Of a stretch of DNA of 64,000 nucleotides, positions 20,916 through 34,200 are shown one piece after another. The translations under genes were made by a program, and so were the position numbers. The first letter of the stretch is position 1. Each line of letters opens with the position of its first letter. The notes under the pieces were generated by a model. It saw nothing but the letters and a program-made list of their open reading frames with translations, was not told where the DNA came from and searched no databases. Origin of the DNA: Bromus sterilis. Lineage: Eukaryota > Streptophyta > Magnoliopsida > Poales > Poaceae. The stretch covers positions 168,968,001 to 169,032,000 of the forward strand of contig OX465598.1 of NCBI GenBank assembly GCA_950022295.1, in the 5' to 3' direction.

Positions 20916-23900
20916 ACTCGCCCCCACTCAAAAGAATCTCGTCCCGAGATTCAGAAGTCTGCGGGAGGAAGGTGGGGTACTCGGCATTGAGACGGTCTTC
21001 TCTTTCCCACGTAGCTTCTCTTTCAGAGTGGTGTGACCATTGCACTTTCAGAAACCTAATCTTCTGACGACGAGTGACACGCTCTGCGGAATCAAGAATA
21101 CGAATGGGGTATTCTCGATAAGAAAGGTCATCTTGGAGATCAAGCGTTTAATGGTCGACTTCGCGGATGGGGTCCTTGAAGCAACGCCTGAGTTGGGACA
21201 CATGGAATACATCATGTACTCGGGAAAGGTGCGGGGGTAGTTCAAGTTGGTAGGCAATTTCTCCACGTTTAGCAATAATGCGGAAAGATGCGATGTAACG
21301 TGGGGCCAACTTGCCTTTCATACCGAAACGTTGGGTTCCCTTCAGAGGAGTAACCCGAAGGTAAGCCTTCTCATCCAGATTGTAGCTCTCTTGCCTATGA
21401 TGACGATCATAGTAGCTTTTCTGACGAGACTGGGCTGCTTTCAATTTATCACGAACAATGCGAACTTGCTCTTCTGCTACGTTGATCATATCCGGTCCAA
21501 AGAATTGTCTGTCACCGGTTTCTGACCAGTTTAGTGGTGTTCGACATCGTCGTCCATATAGGAGTTCAAAAGGAGCCATGTTCAGACTAGATTGAAAACT
21601 ATTGTTATAAGCAAATTCGGCAAATGGAAGAGAATTCTCCCAATTCTTTCCGATTGAGATAACACAAGCTCTGAGCATGTCTTCAAGAATTTGGTTAACC
21701 CTTTCGACTTGACCGCTAGACTGAGGATGGAAAGCTATACTAAAGGAGAGATGAGTTCCCATAGCATTCTGAAAGCTTCCCCAAAATCTAGAGGTAAAAA
21801 GGCTACCACGATCAGAATTGATTCCAAAGGAACACCGTGAAGGGATACAATTCTAGAGATGTATAAGTCCGCTAACTGGCTAGCAGTTATAGACTCGCGA
21901 ACCGGAAGGAAGTGAGCAACTTTGGAAAGCCTATCTATGACAACGAAGATGGCATTGTTTCCTTTCTGGGTTCTTGGAAAGCCGGTGATGAAGTCCATAC
22001 CGACTTTGTCCCATTTCCACTCGGGAATAGACAAAGGTTGAAGTGTACCAGCAGGTCGTTGATGTTCTGCCTTAATGCGACGACAAACATCACATTCGGC
22101 AACAAATTGAGCAATGTCTCTCTTCATCCTAGTCCACCAAAATCTCTGGCGTAGATCTCGGTACATTTTTGTGCTACCGGGATGAATCGAGAGGGGTGTG
22201 TCATGGGCTTCTTTGAGGATGAGTTGCCTTAATTCCCTATTCTTAGGTATTACCAAACGATTTTCAAAGAATACCGTTCCCTTGCTATCTGTGGAGAAAT
22301 ATTTAGAAACTCCTCTAACAATGTTCTCCTTGATTCGGCGAACACCTCGTGCACGCCTTTGGGCAACTATGATTTGATCCTCAAGAGTTGGTTTCGCCAC
22401 CAAGGTAGAAAGATAGCCATGAGGAACAATCTAAAGATTGAGCTTGCGAAAGTCCTCATGAAGAAGTGGTTGATACTGTTGTAACATGAGGTTGTTACAA
22501 TACGACTTACGACTTAGGGCATCAGCCATGACATTGGCTTTGCCTGGGGTGTAAGAAATTACTACGTCGTAATCTTTTATCAACTCAATCCATCGTCTTT
22601 GCCTGAGATTAAGATCTGGCTGGGTGAAAATGTATTTGAGGCTTTGGTGGTCGGAATAAATCTCACAACGATTACCAAGGAGGTAATGTCGCCAAGTTGT
22701 TAGGGCATGAACTACGGCAGCGAGTTCAAGGTCATGGGTAGGATAGTTCTCTTCATGTGGCCGCAACTGGCGTGAAGCATAAGCTACCACTTGTCGATCT
22801 TGCAGAAGTATGCATCCTAACCCTTGCCGTGATGCGTCACAATAGATCTCGAAATCCTTTTTGGTGTCTAGAGGTGCAAGTACGGGTGCAGAAGTCAATC
22901 TTCTTTTTAGCTCTTGAAAGCTTTCCTCGCACTTGGGATTCCATAGGAATTTCTTATCTTTCTTGAGGAGTTCAGTTAGAGGCTTTGCAACTTTAGAAAA
23001 GTTCTCGACGAAGCGACGATAATAGCTGGCTAGGCCAAGAAAACTCCTAACTTGCTTAACCGATTCAGGTGGAGTCCAGTCAAGGATGGCCTGAACTCTC
23101 TCAGGATTCACAGCAATGCCTTTTGCAGAAATCACGTGGCCTAAGTAGGTCACTTCTGGTAGCCAAAATTCACACTTGGAGAATTTAGCATACAGGCGAT
23201 GCTCTCTAAGTTTCATCAATACCAGCCTTAGGTGTTCGGCATGTTCTTCTTCGTTCTTCGAGTAGATGAGAATATCATCGAGATAAACCACAACAAATTT
23301 ATCTAAGTACTCCATGAATATCAAATTCATCATGCGTGAGAAGGTGGCGGGGGCATTGGTTAAACCAAAGGACATGACGGTGTACTCGTAAAGACCATAA
23401 CGAGTAGTAAAAGCCGTTTTGGAAATGTCCTCGTTTCGGATTTTGATTTGATGATAACCTAATCTCAAATCCATCTTGGAGAAGACAAAGGATCCTGCAA
23501 GTTGATCATAAAGATCATTGATCCTGGGCAATGGGTACTTGTTCTTTATCGTCGCTAAATTTAGCCGGCGATAGTCTACGCACATCCTTTTTGTTCCATC
23601 TTTCTTCTTTACGAACAGAACGGGGCAACCCCATGGCGATGAGCTAGGGCGGATGAAGCCTTTTGCCAACGAAGCATCAAGTTGGATTTTAAGCTCAGCT
23701 AACTCACGTGGGGCCATTTTATATGGGCGTCTAGAAATTGGTGCGGTTCCTGGTACAAGATCCACTATAAACTCTACACATCTGTCGGGTGGCATGCCCG
23801 GCAGCTCTTCAGGAAAGACATCCGGGAAGTCACGAACCACCGGAATATCTTCAAGTTCGGGAAGGGGAAGTACATTCAAGGAATGCACTTGGGTTCTTGT

Positions 23901-25372
23901 TCTGGGTGAGGTATAGTTGACGGTCTTGCCTGAAGGGTGGGTGAGTTTCACGGATTTGCCTTTGCAATCCAGGTAGGCATTCTGTCTTGATAGCCAATCC
24001 ATACCAAGGATGACATCAATATCTGATGACTTGAGGGCTATGAGTGAAGCAAGGAATACTAAACCCTCAATTGCAATCTGATTACCATGGCTTACTCTAT
24101 TAGTTTGCCATCTTGACCCTGGAGTTTGAATAATCATTGGAGTGGACAGTTCAACAAAAGATAACTCATGACGAAGTGCATAACTTTCCGACATGAATGA
24201 ATGAGATGCTCCTGGGTCGAAAAGAACGGAAGTAGGAACATAATTGACTGGGAGCGTACCAAGAATGATGTCAGTAGTGTCGTCAGTCTCTTCGGCGGCA
24301 ATCTGGTTCACACGTCCACGAGTGGAGGGAGGAGCGGGTTTGGCGGTGTAGACCTTCTGGGGTGGCTTGCCACGACCATTGTTGTTGCCTCCGGCACGGG
24401 GTGGAGCATTCTGATGCTGGATCTGGTTCTGGGGGCACTCACGAGAATAGTGGCCTGCCTGACCACACTTGTAACAGGCTCCGAAAACAGTGCGTGGAGC
24501 TGGGTTGTTTGGTGGAGCTGGGTGGAACTTGGTTGGTGGACGAGGCGCCACATAGGATGGCCTTGGTGGGTTGTTCTGGCGGAACATACTGTTGGGGATC
24601 CAGATCTTGCGCTTCCGGGAGCCAGAACTGGATGAACTGTCGTCTCTAGGGTGTTTGCGGAAATCGTTGGGGGTGTTCATGTCTTCGGCCTTGATGGCCT
24701 TGTTGACAAGGACCTGGAAGGTGGCAAAGTCATGCAGGTTGAGCTCACGACAAAGTCCAGAGTTGAGGCCACGACGGAACCTCTCTTGTTTCTTAGAGTC
24801 GATGGAGACTTCTTCGGTAGCATAACGAGCCAGTCGGTTGAACTCACGACTAAACTCGTCAACGGTCCTTCTGCCTTGGGTGAGGTTACAGAACTCCTCA
24901 CGCTTGCGGTCCATAAGACCCTTGGGAATGTGGTGCTCACGGAAGGAAGTGCAGAATTCATCCCAAGATGCAGGCGGTCCACGGGACGCATATTCAGAAA
25001 GTTCTCCCACAAAGAGCTAGCTGCACCTTCAAGGTGATAGGTGGCATAGTTGACCTTGTCGCCATCTGCAACATGGCCTGATTGGAGCTTCCTCTCGATG
25101 CTGCGAAGCCAGTCATCGGCGTCAAGGGGCTCGGTGGAGTAACTGAAAACCGGGGGATGAAGTCGGATGAAGTCGTTCAGGGACACCAACTCGTTGCGTT
25201 GCTGAGTGGTGTTGCGTGCAATGACTTCCAACAGGTGGTGAGAGTCTCAGCGGTTCCTCTCGACCTCCATCAGAACCTGAGCCATCGTGGGTGGGGGTGG
25301 AAGGTTGCCTTCCTCCTGGTCATTCCCACGACCCTGGTTACGACCAAGCTGGCCACGGGTTCCTTGAGACAT
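20916..25372 (-). pseudogene. gag-pol: Internal A gag-pol polyprotein, five lesions
   Basis: Homologous throughout to copy B. Starts at ATG 25372 (MSQGTRG). Lesions in sense order: CGA to TGA at 25247-25249 (codon 42); one-base deletion near 24982 in gag; GAG to TAG at 22431-22433 after RNase H; one-base deletion near 21820 in integrase; TAA at 21148-21150 before the chromodomain. Between them the CCHC knuckle, the protease FDPGASHSF, RT YLDD, RNase H and integrase are all readable; 22431-25010 alone is 859 open codons. The chromodomain reading continues after the last stop as far as the conserved SRDEILLSGGEL end at the LTR junction. It cannot make a full polyprotein. Confidence 0.9.
20934..20952 (-). 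other. Conserved inverted repeat at pol end, copy A
   Basis: GAATCTCG-TCC-CGAGATTC, 8-bp arms, 18 bp from the 3' LTR edge. It encodes SRDEI in the polyprotein and immediately precedes the purine-rich TTGAGTGGGGGCGAGT (sense). Same repeat in B (30990-31008) and C (41923-41941), and with one compensated pair change in X (56400-56418). Confidence 0.7.
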
Positions 25373-25704
25373 CCTGAAGGTGAAAAACCAAAGTCAAACA
25401 GAGTTGATTGGGAGAGTCTAAACAAGGTATTGAAGTACTAGAAGGATTACTGAGCAAAGGAAGTAATCATCTTGACAACATGGTGATAAAAGCATACAAG
25501 ACATATATTCACAAGCTGTCATACAAACCATACAACGTTTTAGTACAAGCACCAAGCTAATACAAACGTGATGAAGATGATACATCCTTCAGAGGCACTC
25601 TGACTTCCTATACATTATTTATCTAAGCCTTTGGAACTTAGACACCTTGCGTACAATATACTAAGATACTACTACATCCTCACTAAGTAAGACCACAGGC
25701 GGTC
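25373..25704 (-). other. Spacer between ORF0 and gag, copy A
   Basis: About 330 bp, AT-rich, noncoding, matching 35431-35762 in copy B. No clear signal seen. Confidence 0.5.
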
Positions 25705-26484
25705 TCACTCATCTCCATCTCCATAGTAGTCCTCGTAAAAGTTACCCGCGTATCCCGGTAGCTGAAGGTGACCATCGGAAAACACGGAGGCCTGTGGACC
25801 CTAATATCCATTTGGGCAAGGATGGGGCCTAGGTCTGGCGTAGGGTGGAAGCAAAGGACCACAGGGTGGAAAAATGCCTCCAATCTCGGGCCAAGCAACT
25901 CGAGAAGGCATCTGAGTCCTCACTGGATAGATAGCATCATGCTCAACTGATCCAACGCTCACAAAGGGTGCCAAGAGTGTCAGTGCTCGATACAGACGAA
26001 CAGGGGTGGCGTGGAGCTCGAAACGGAGAGCGCGTGCATCACGATCTCGATCACTAGCAAACCTAGCAGTCACCTAAAGTGCTGGATCCTCTGCAGAGTG
26101 ATCTGAGTAGAGTCCGGTGTAATATCCCTCTTCTCCTGGAAGTGCAGCAGGGATATAGCGGAAAGAGGTCTCTCTCAGCAAAGTGTGCTCCTCTCTCAGT
26201 AGTGTCATACATGAGTATGCAGCATCCTGCACAGCCATGTTCTCGGTAATGCCAATGCCATGTCCAAAATGGATAGGCTGGGTGACTCCAACGTGGTGCG
26301 GGTAGATCCTGACGATGCAGTGGAACTGTGTCTGGTTGAAGTCGTGGAACTTCTCCTCGACGGTGTACTCAGGGTACCACCGATATCCCACATAGGACAT
26401 CACCTCGATCAACGTGGCGGTATGGCCACGCACACCGAGGCACCTGGTCAAACGAACAATCTGCCGAGGGGGAAGATCTGCCAT
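25705..26484 (-). pseudogene. ORF0 of copy A, two nonsense mutations
   Basis: Same reading as ORF0 of copy B, same start at the ATG complement of 26482-26484, interrupted by CAG to TAG at 26074-26076 (between residues 136 and 138) and at 25801-25803. Both changes are C to T in a CAG (CHG) context. Otherwise near-identical to B, including the dsRBD-like N-terminal part. Confidence 0.8.
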
Positions 26485-26909
26485 CTGAAACAGAAGAAGG
26501 AGTTTGCAAATGCATCAGATTATGAGATAAACCTGGAATGACTTGGACAACATAACGGCTGTAATTGTAAGAAATGACAATTTCTTCCAATCATGAAAAA
26601 CATCACTTACATAATACGATGTAAGAAATCAGCATTACAACAATGCTAGGAAAACCGGACACAACTTTCCTACGGCTATAATGAAGCAAACAACGAGATG
26701 TACTAATCAGACAGGGGAGAGCCTAGTCCTATCTTCCCGTAGAATAAGATGAGGGTGACTCAGAACTCAGAACGAAGGGGGTAAGGAGAAAAAAGAAGCC
26801 TTACGTTGTTCCCTTATATACCCAGAGTAACTATATAACTATAGCAAGCTAGACTCGACTTCGGCCAAGGCTACTAGTCTTACAGTCAGTCCTGCTCTGA
26901 TACCAAGTC
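26485..26909 (-). other. 5' leader of internal A with primer site
   Basis: About 425 bp between ORF0 and the 5' LTR (L2). The primer site is TGGTATCAGAGC in sense (26894-26905), complementary to initiator-Met tRNA, 4 bp from the LTR. Next to it is ACTCGACTTCGGCCA, also found next to the primer site of family X. Confidence 0.75.
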
Positions 26910-27636
26910 TGTCGGGACCCAGGGTTAGCGTATGCAAGTCCAGCTAAGACATAGTCATATGGAGAGCCGAGAACCGTACCCACTTGTCTAAGCAGACAAG
27001 GCCAAGTACAGAACGTTCTCGGAGAGCATCGTACGTGAAGGGCATCCCATCCAGGCTGGATGATCAACTGAGATGGGTCCTCATCGTCCGCACACAAGTC
27101 AAATGATATGGGTGGTGAACTCCCATATTCAAAGACAAGTCGCCTCAACCATACTATCGACTATCTCATAACTCTTACATAAACTTACTCCAGCCCGATC
27201 ACTTAGTCGAGGTCTAGGGCGGGCTCGATCATACCACAAAGTGTGCACGAGACAGAGTCTCGAACAAGCGCATCGCGATGCCCCAAGCTGCGCACATCTA
27301 AGGGCCACTTGGTGTATGAAAGACCGCCAGCCAGATCACAACTAAGGTCTCGAAAACCCATACAAAGACATGCATGTTATAAACATACACGCAGCACACA
27401 TGCCTTGTATGAACAGTAGGTATCATTGCAATTCTCTACAAAGTATACAATTTTATTGATAACTCTTATAGAGTGCACACAGAGATCACAAACATGTGAT
27501 CCAACATTACAACACAAGCGGAAGCAAATTATGTCTGAGTACAGAAAAGTTTAGCCAAAGGCTTAAGAAGCCTTATTTAAACAAAAGCCCTCCACGAGGG
27601 AACCAGTCGTCTGACTGGGACTAGACTAGTTGATCT

Positions 27637-27686
27637 TCAGTCGTCCAGCTCGATGAAGAAGCCACCTTCGGGGTCAGTGGCATCAT
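27637..27686 (-). other. Putative terminal mini-exon in L2
   Basis: After GTTTTAG the sense strand has two bases and 15 open codons (DATDPEGGFFIELDD) ending in TGA at 27637-27639. Phase (two leading bases) and acidic Leu-Asp-Asp end match those of family X mini-exons although the sequences are otherwise unlike. Coding is not proven. Confidence 0.3.
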
Positions 27687-27709
27687 CTAAAACATAGATT
27701 AAGCAAACG

Positions 27710-27729
27710 TGAGTACAAAGTCGTACTCA
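27710..27729 (-). other. TGAGTAC/GTACTCA hairpin in L2
   Basis: 7-bp perfect stem, 6-nt loop, 20 nt (sense) before the acceptor-like TAG. Also in L3 (37768-37787) and C-right (46276-46295); C-left has one arm mutated. Confidence 0.65.
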
Positions 27730-30700
27730 GCAAGACTTACATAGGAGCTATACTACTCATGCACATGTATCAAGGTAAAGGGAGGTGGGGTTTCACTTGC
27801 AGAAATGCCAGCTTTGACTTGGATAGTCCTGAACTACGAGTACCAGACTTGAGGTAAGAAGCGTACACGAGTCCACTACTTTCTCCAACCAATTACACCA
27901 ATATGGTGCCTTCCTCGACTTCCCCACGAGAAAGCACGCCATAGCACTCACACTTATCTTGGTGTGTTTTAGAAGTATCCAGTTCAAGTTATCTAATAAT
28001 CAAGCTAAGCTTTCCAAGCAGTCCATAACCGCGGACGCGGCTATTCGAATAGTTTTGTTAACCCTGCAGGGGTGTACCGCTACACACACATGATCATCAT
28101 TTACCGCCTTTGATCTCGACACCATTCAAGGGGTGCCAGTGAGGATGCTCACCACAACTGTTACCTCATAGCCGATCTAGTCCGAGAAAGCCGCCTACTT
28201 GGGTTGGCTACCACTATCGTGAACCCGGCCGCTTTACCGAAGTGGACCCAAGTGATGTTGCGTGGTGCATAAGCCGGTCTCGGGTGAGCCGTTCTCTCAC
28301 TTAGCATCCATGCCACAGACCTACCAGAACTCCGAACTATTGCAACATCTGGACATCGAAAGGGATGAGTTAATAAGTTGAGAGGGGTCAGTGAGCCCAA
28401 TGTGTGGTTGTACTCTTCATCTTGGATCACCACACAAGAACTCGGACTTAGGGCGGTGTTCAACGAGACAACCCACCGTGTACTCCTACACAGCCTCTCA
28501 TCGTTCACCTTGTATTAGGGTTGATTCACCAACATTTTTCTACCATCATCATCATGATCACTACCATCCCGACTCACATAACAGTATCATCATGGTATCA
28601 CTCTAAGCATGCAATAAGCAGTAACAATTGCAGGGGCCACATGATATCAATCAACTCCTACATTTGCTAGGATTGTGGTTTTGCCTACTACTGTGACAAA
28701 TGATAGGTCATGCAAAGGAATGGGTTCATCTATGCGATAGAATCGTTATCATGGTGATCATCCTATACAATGCATAAGCGAGACATGAGAGGGAAGTGGG
28801 ATTTTATCGACATGATCAATGGGGGTTTGCTTGCCTTGCTGACGAGGTTCGGGTTCGGGGTCTTCAACGAAGGGGGCAGCTTCCTGCTCCGGTTCCACAT
28901 CTACTCGACAAACAACAAACAAGGTAGCAAAGTAAATACAATGCACAATCACATGATGGAAGGTTGAAACTTGATGTATATGCTTTGATGTGTGAAGCAA
29001 TTCCATTTAAATGGAGTATATTGCAAATTGAATTGCAAATTCAAACTCCAATTTGAATTCAAACTTGACCAAGTTACACGTGACATTGTTTGATCATTTT
29101 GAACCTTTTGGAAATGTGTATGATATGCCTCTGAAGTGTGGTTGAAATATAGCTTAATTCCATGGTTCAAGTTGCAAAATCATTTGAATTGAATTTGAAT
29201 TAATTCCAAATAAATCAAATGACATATGCTACTGGTCCCATTTTAAAATCAACTCAAACATAGTTGAAAGTTGGATTTTTGGATAGCTTATTTTCTCTTG
29301 ATCATTTTTCATATATTAGTTGTCCAATTTGGAGTTGATATGAATTTTCTATGAATTTCCAAAGTTTGGGCTATTTTCTGGATTTTCTGGAATTTCTTTA
29401 ATTCATTTCAATTTCTGGAAAAGGTTTACTGCGTCAGCACTGCGCCAGCATGGCGTCAGCAGGGGCTGACCAGTGGGCCAACCCTGTCAGTGGGCCTGTT
29501 TAGTTTAAACTGACAGGGGGGTTAAGGGGTCCAGGGCCCCACCTGTCATCGACTCTAGGGGGGGCTTAGCGCGTGATTAGGGAAAAACCCACCAGCGGCT
29601 TGACGCCGGTGGCCTGGCCACGGAGGCGCCCTTGCCGGAATCGGCTAGAGGCCACGGGAGAGGAAACGGAGGGCATCGGCGTGCTCCTGGAGGTCGTCCG
29701 CATCGAGAGGAAGAATCAGGGGGTCACGGGGAGGTCGGGAGCGACGACGGCGACGTGCTGGGCGGAAGCAGAAAGACGGCGAGGTTGGGGGAAGAGGCTA
29801 GCGTGCACGTCTTGGGCTGATTTGGCGTGCGTCCGAAAGCTGGAACGTCCGCGAGTCAAACGCGCGCACTGGGGTGCCGTGAGGAGCACGAGGACGAGAT
29901 CTAGCTCAACCATGGCGGCGAGGAGCTCGGTTCTCATGGTGGATTTGGCTAGAGGGGCTACGGGGTGCTAGGAGCTTGGGGGAAAAACTCAGAAGCTCAC
30001 CGCGGTTTGAACGGAAGCAACGGCAAGCTCGGGGAGGCTTCCATGACGGCGAATCGACGAAGGCGAGCTCGCGGGTCCGGCGACTCCTCGATGAAGCTGG
30101 CGACGTCTGCTGAGGCGCTCGGGCTCGATTGATTGAGGGGAACGACGAAGACGCCTGCTGCGGTTCTTCTGGACACGTTGGCACGGCTCGGGGACGACGG
30201 TGGCTGCGTGGACTCGGCGGCGTGCTCCACGGCGATCCTTGGGCGGCGACGAAATCGAGCACGGGAGGAGGAGGAGGAAGCTCTGGAGGGGGGGAATGGA
30301 TCAGGACGGGAGAGAGGCGTCTCTAGGCGCGAGAAGGGGGCACGGGGAGGCCTGGAAGGCGCTCGGCGGCGACGTGTCGTCCACAGCTGGCTCGGTGGCA
30401 TTCCACCGAGCAGCTTGCAGGCGCGGGGCGGGGAGGAAGACCCTACTGCCCCTCTGGGCCGGTTGGGCTGTATGGGCCGGCTTCGCCTGGGCGTCTGGTA
30501 AGTCTTTCTGATTCCTTTTCTGTTTTTCTTTTCTGACATTTGTTGTGCTGTGCTAAAATAAATAGCTATGCATTTTATTAAATGCTGAAATTTTTTATAT
30601 GGCTTCATAAAAATATATACTAGCCACTTATAAAGTTTCAACATTTTTAAAATTCAAATAATTTGAATCTTAACTCAAATAGGGGTTTTTAATTAATTCC

Positions 30701-30971
30701 AAGGCACTGTTTGAATATTTGAAAAATCTATGAGCATGGGGTGGGTCCCACATCACTTGATATGTGATCACACTCATTTATAAGACTTTTCAAAAATCTA
30801 ACATGAATTTTTGGAGAAGATTTTTATCTGGCCTTTTGAATTAATTCATCTGGGGGGGTTCCTTCTCCCATTTTGCTTTTGAATTTGATTTCAAAGATTT
30901 CTTTTGAAAATTTAACATGATACAAGAGTAGTAGCTAACCCTAGCACATTACCTAACAGAGGGTTCTGACA

Positions 30972-31203
30972 ACTCGCCCCCACTCAAAAGAATCTCGTCC
31001 CGAGATTCAGAAGTCTGCGGGAGGAAGGTGGGGTACTCGGCATTGATACGGTCTTCTCTTTCCCACGTAGCTTCTCTTTCAGAGTGGTGTGACCATTGCA
31101 CTTTCAGAAACCTAATCTTCTGACGACGAGTGACACGCTCTGCGGAATCAAGAATACGAACAGGGTATTCTCGATAAGAAAGGTCATCTTGGATATCAAG
31201 CGT
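30972..31203 (-). pseudogene. Chromodomain segment of copy B, beyond the shared stop
   Basis: Downstream of the TAA at 31204-31206 the frame stays open and reads the chromodomain (around RVTRRQKIRFLKVQW and WERED) and the terminal SRDEILLSGGEL, running into the LTR. In chromoviruses this domain binds modified histone tails and directs integration. It is cut off from integrase by the stop. Confidence 0.75.
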
Positions 31204-34200
31204 TTAATGGTCGACTTCGCGGATGGGGTCCTTGAAGCAACGCCTGAGTTGGGACACATGGAATACATCATGTACTCGGGAATGGTGCGGGGGTAGTTCA
31301 AGTTGGTAGGCAACTTCTCCACGTTTAGCAATAATGCGGAAAGGTCCGATGTAACGTGGGGCCAACTTGCCTTTGATACCGAAACGTTGCGTTCCCTTCA
31401 GAGGAGTAACCCGAAGGTAAGCCTTCTCATCCAGATTGTAGCTCTCTTGCCTGTGATGACGATCATAGTAGCTTTTCTGACGAGACTGGGCTGCTTTGAA
31501 TTTATCACGAACAATGCGAACTTGCTCTTCTGCTTCCTTGATCATATCCGGTCCAAAGAATTGTCTTTCACCGGTTTCTGACCAGTTTAGTGGTGTTCGA
31601 CATCGTCGTCCATATAGGAGTTCAAAAGGAGCCATGTTCAGACTAGATTGAAAACTATTGTTATAAGCAAATTCGGCAAATGGAAGAGACTTCTCCCAAT
31701 TCTTTCCGAATGAGATAATACAAGCTCTGAGGATGTCTTCAAGAATTTGGTTAACCCTTTCGACTTGACCGCTAGACTGAGGATGGAAAGCTGTACTAAA
31801 GGAGAGATGAGTTCCCATAGCATTCTGAAAGCTTCCCCAAAATCTAGAGGTAAAAAGGCTACCACAATCAGAATTGATTTCCAAAGGAACACCGTGAAGG
31901 GATACAATTCTAGAGATGTACAAGTCCGCTAACTGGCTAGCAGTTATAGACTCGCGAACCGGAAGGAAGTGAGCAACTTTGGAAAGCCTATCTATGACAA
32001 CGAAGACGGCATTGTTTCCTTTCTGGGTTCTTGGAAAGCCGGTGATGAAGTCCATACCGACTTTGTCCCATTTCCACTCGGGAATAGACAAAGGTTGAAG
32101 TGTACCAGCAGGTCTTTGATGTTCTGCCTTAATGCGACGACAAACATCACATTCGGCAACAAATTGAGCAATGTCTCTCTTCATCCTAGTCCACCAAAAT
32201 CTCTGGCGTAGATCTCGATACATTTTTGTGCTACCGGGATGAATCGAGAGGGGTGTGTCATGGGCTTCTTTGAGGATGAGTTGCCTTAATTCCCTATTCT
32301 TAGGTATTACCAAACGATTTTCAAAGAATACCGTTCCCTTGCTATCTGTGGAGAAACATTTAGATCCTCCGCTAACAATGTTCTCCTTGATTCGGCGAAC
32401 ACCTCGTGCACGCCTTTGGGCAACTATGATTTTATCCTCAAGAGTTGGTTTCGCCACCAAGGTAGAAAGATAGCCATGAGGAACAATCTCAAGATTGAGC
32501 TTGCGAAAGTCCTCATGAAGAAGTGGTTGATACTGTTATAACATGAGGTTGTTACAATACGACTTACGACTTAGGGCATCAGCCATGACATTGGCTTTGC
32601 CTGGGGTGTAAGAAATTACTACGTCGTAATCTTTTATCAACTCAATCCATCGTCTTTGCCTGAGATTAAGATCTGGCTGGGTGAAAATGTATTTGAGGCT
32701 TTGGTGGTCGCAATAAATCTCACAACGATTACCAAGGAGGTAATGTTGCCAAGTTGTTAGGGCATGAACTACGGCAGCGAGTTCAAGGTCATGGGTAGGA
32801 TAGTTCTCTTCATGTGGCCGCAACTGGCGTGAAGCATAAGCAACCACTTGTCGATCTTGCAGAAGTATGCATCCTAACCCTTGCCGTGATGCGTCACAAT
32901 AGATCTCGAAATCCTTTTTGGTGTCTAGAGGTGCAAGTACGGGTGCAGAAGTCAATCTTCTTTTTAGCTCTTGAAAGCTTTCCTCGCACTTGGGAGTCCA
33001 TAGGAATTTCTTATCTTTCTTGAGGAGTTCAGTTAGAGGCTTTGCAACTTTAGAAAAGTTCTCGACGAAGCGACGATAATAGCTGGCTAGGCCAAGAAAA
33101 CTCCTAACTTGCTTAACCGATTCAGGTGGAGTCCAGTCAAGGACGGCCTGAACTCTCTCAGGATTCACAGCAATGCCTTTTGCAGAAATCACGTGGCCTA
33201 AGTAGGTCACTTCTGGTAGCCAAAATTCACACTTGGAGAATTTAGCATACAGGCGATGCTCTCTAAGTTTCATCAATACCAGCCTTAGGTGTTCGGCATG
33301 TTCTTCTTCGTTCTTCGAGTAGATGAGAATATCATCGAGATAAACCACAACAAATTTATCTAAGTACTCCATGAATATCGAATTCATCATGCATGAGATG
33401 GTGGCGGGGGCATTGGTTAAACCAAAGGACATGCCGGTGTACTCGTAAAGACCATAACGAGTAGTAAAAGCCGTTTTGGGAATGTCCTCGTTTCGGATTT
33501 TGATTTGATGATAACCTAATCTCAAATCCATCTTGGAGAAGACAAAGGATCCTGCAAGTTGATCATAAAGATCATTGATCCTGGGCAATGGGTACTTGTT
33601 CTTTATCGTCGCTAAATTTAGCCGGCGATAGTCTACGCACATCCTTTCTGTTCCATCTTTCTTCTTTACGAACAGAACGGGGCAACCCCATGGCGATGAG
33701 CTAGGGCGGATGAAGCCTTTTGCCAACGAAGCATCAAGTTGGATTTTAAGCTCAGCTAACTCACGTGGGGCCATTTTATATGGGCGTCTAGAAATTGGTG
33801 CGGTTCCTGGTACAAGATCCACTATAAACTCTACACATCTGTCGGGTGGCATGCCCGGCAGCTCTTCAGGAAAGACATCCGGGAAGTCACGAACCACCGG
33901 AATATCTTCAAGTTCGGGAAGGGGAAGTACATTCAAGGAATGCACTTGGGTTCTTGTTCTGGGTGAGGTATAGTTGACGGTCTTGCCTGAAGGGTGGGTG
34001 AGTTTCACGGATTTGCCTTTGCAATCCAGGTAGGCATTCTGTCTTGATAGCCAATCCATGCCAAGGATGACATCAATATCTGATGACTTGAGGGCTATGA
34101 GTGAAGCAAGGAATACTAAACCCTCAATTGCAATCTGATTACCATGGCTTACTCTATTAGTTTGCCATCTTGACCCTGGAGTTTGAATAATCATTGGAGT

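Larger units (their letters stand above)
26910..30971 (-). repeat. LTR L2, shared between A and B
   Basis: Complete 4062-bp LTR, sense TGTCAGAACCC to GGTCCCGACA. Sense layout: AT-rich start with TATATA-like sequence near 30614-30619, GC-rich block (about 29430-30500), AT-rich part, dyad block (28021-28077), TGAGTAC hairpin (27710-27729), acceptor-like TAG at 27687-27689, mini-exon-like segment (27637-27686) and a 3' part of about 730 bp. No flanking duplication separates it from A or B. Confidence 0.92.

Noticed and set aside
24201..24635. Plus-strand ORFs opposite gag-pol in A and B
   Set aside because: Antisense shadows of the polyprotein, same in both copies because the copies are near-identical.
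26894..26905. tRNA-like matches at primer sites
   Set aside because: Only 12-19 bases complementary to tRNA 3' ends; no tRNA gene structure around them.
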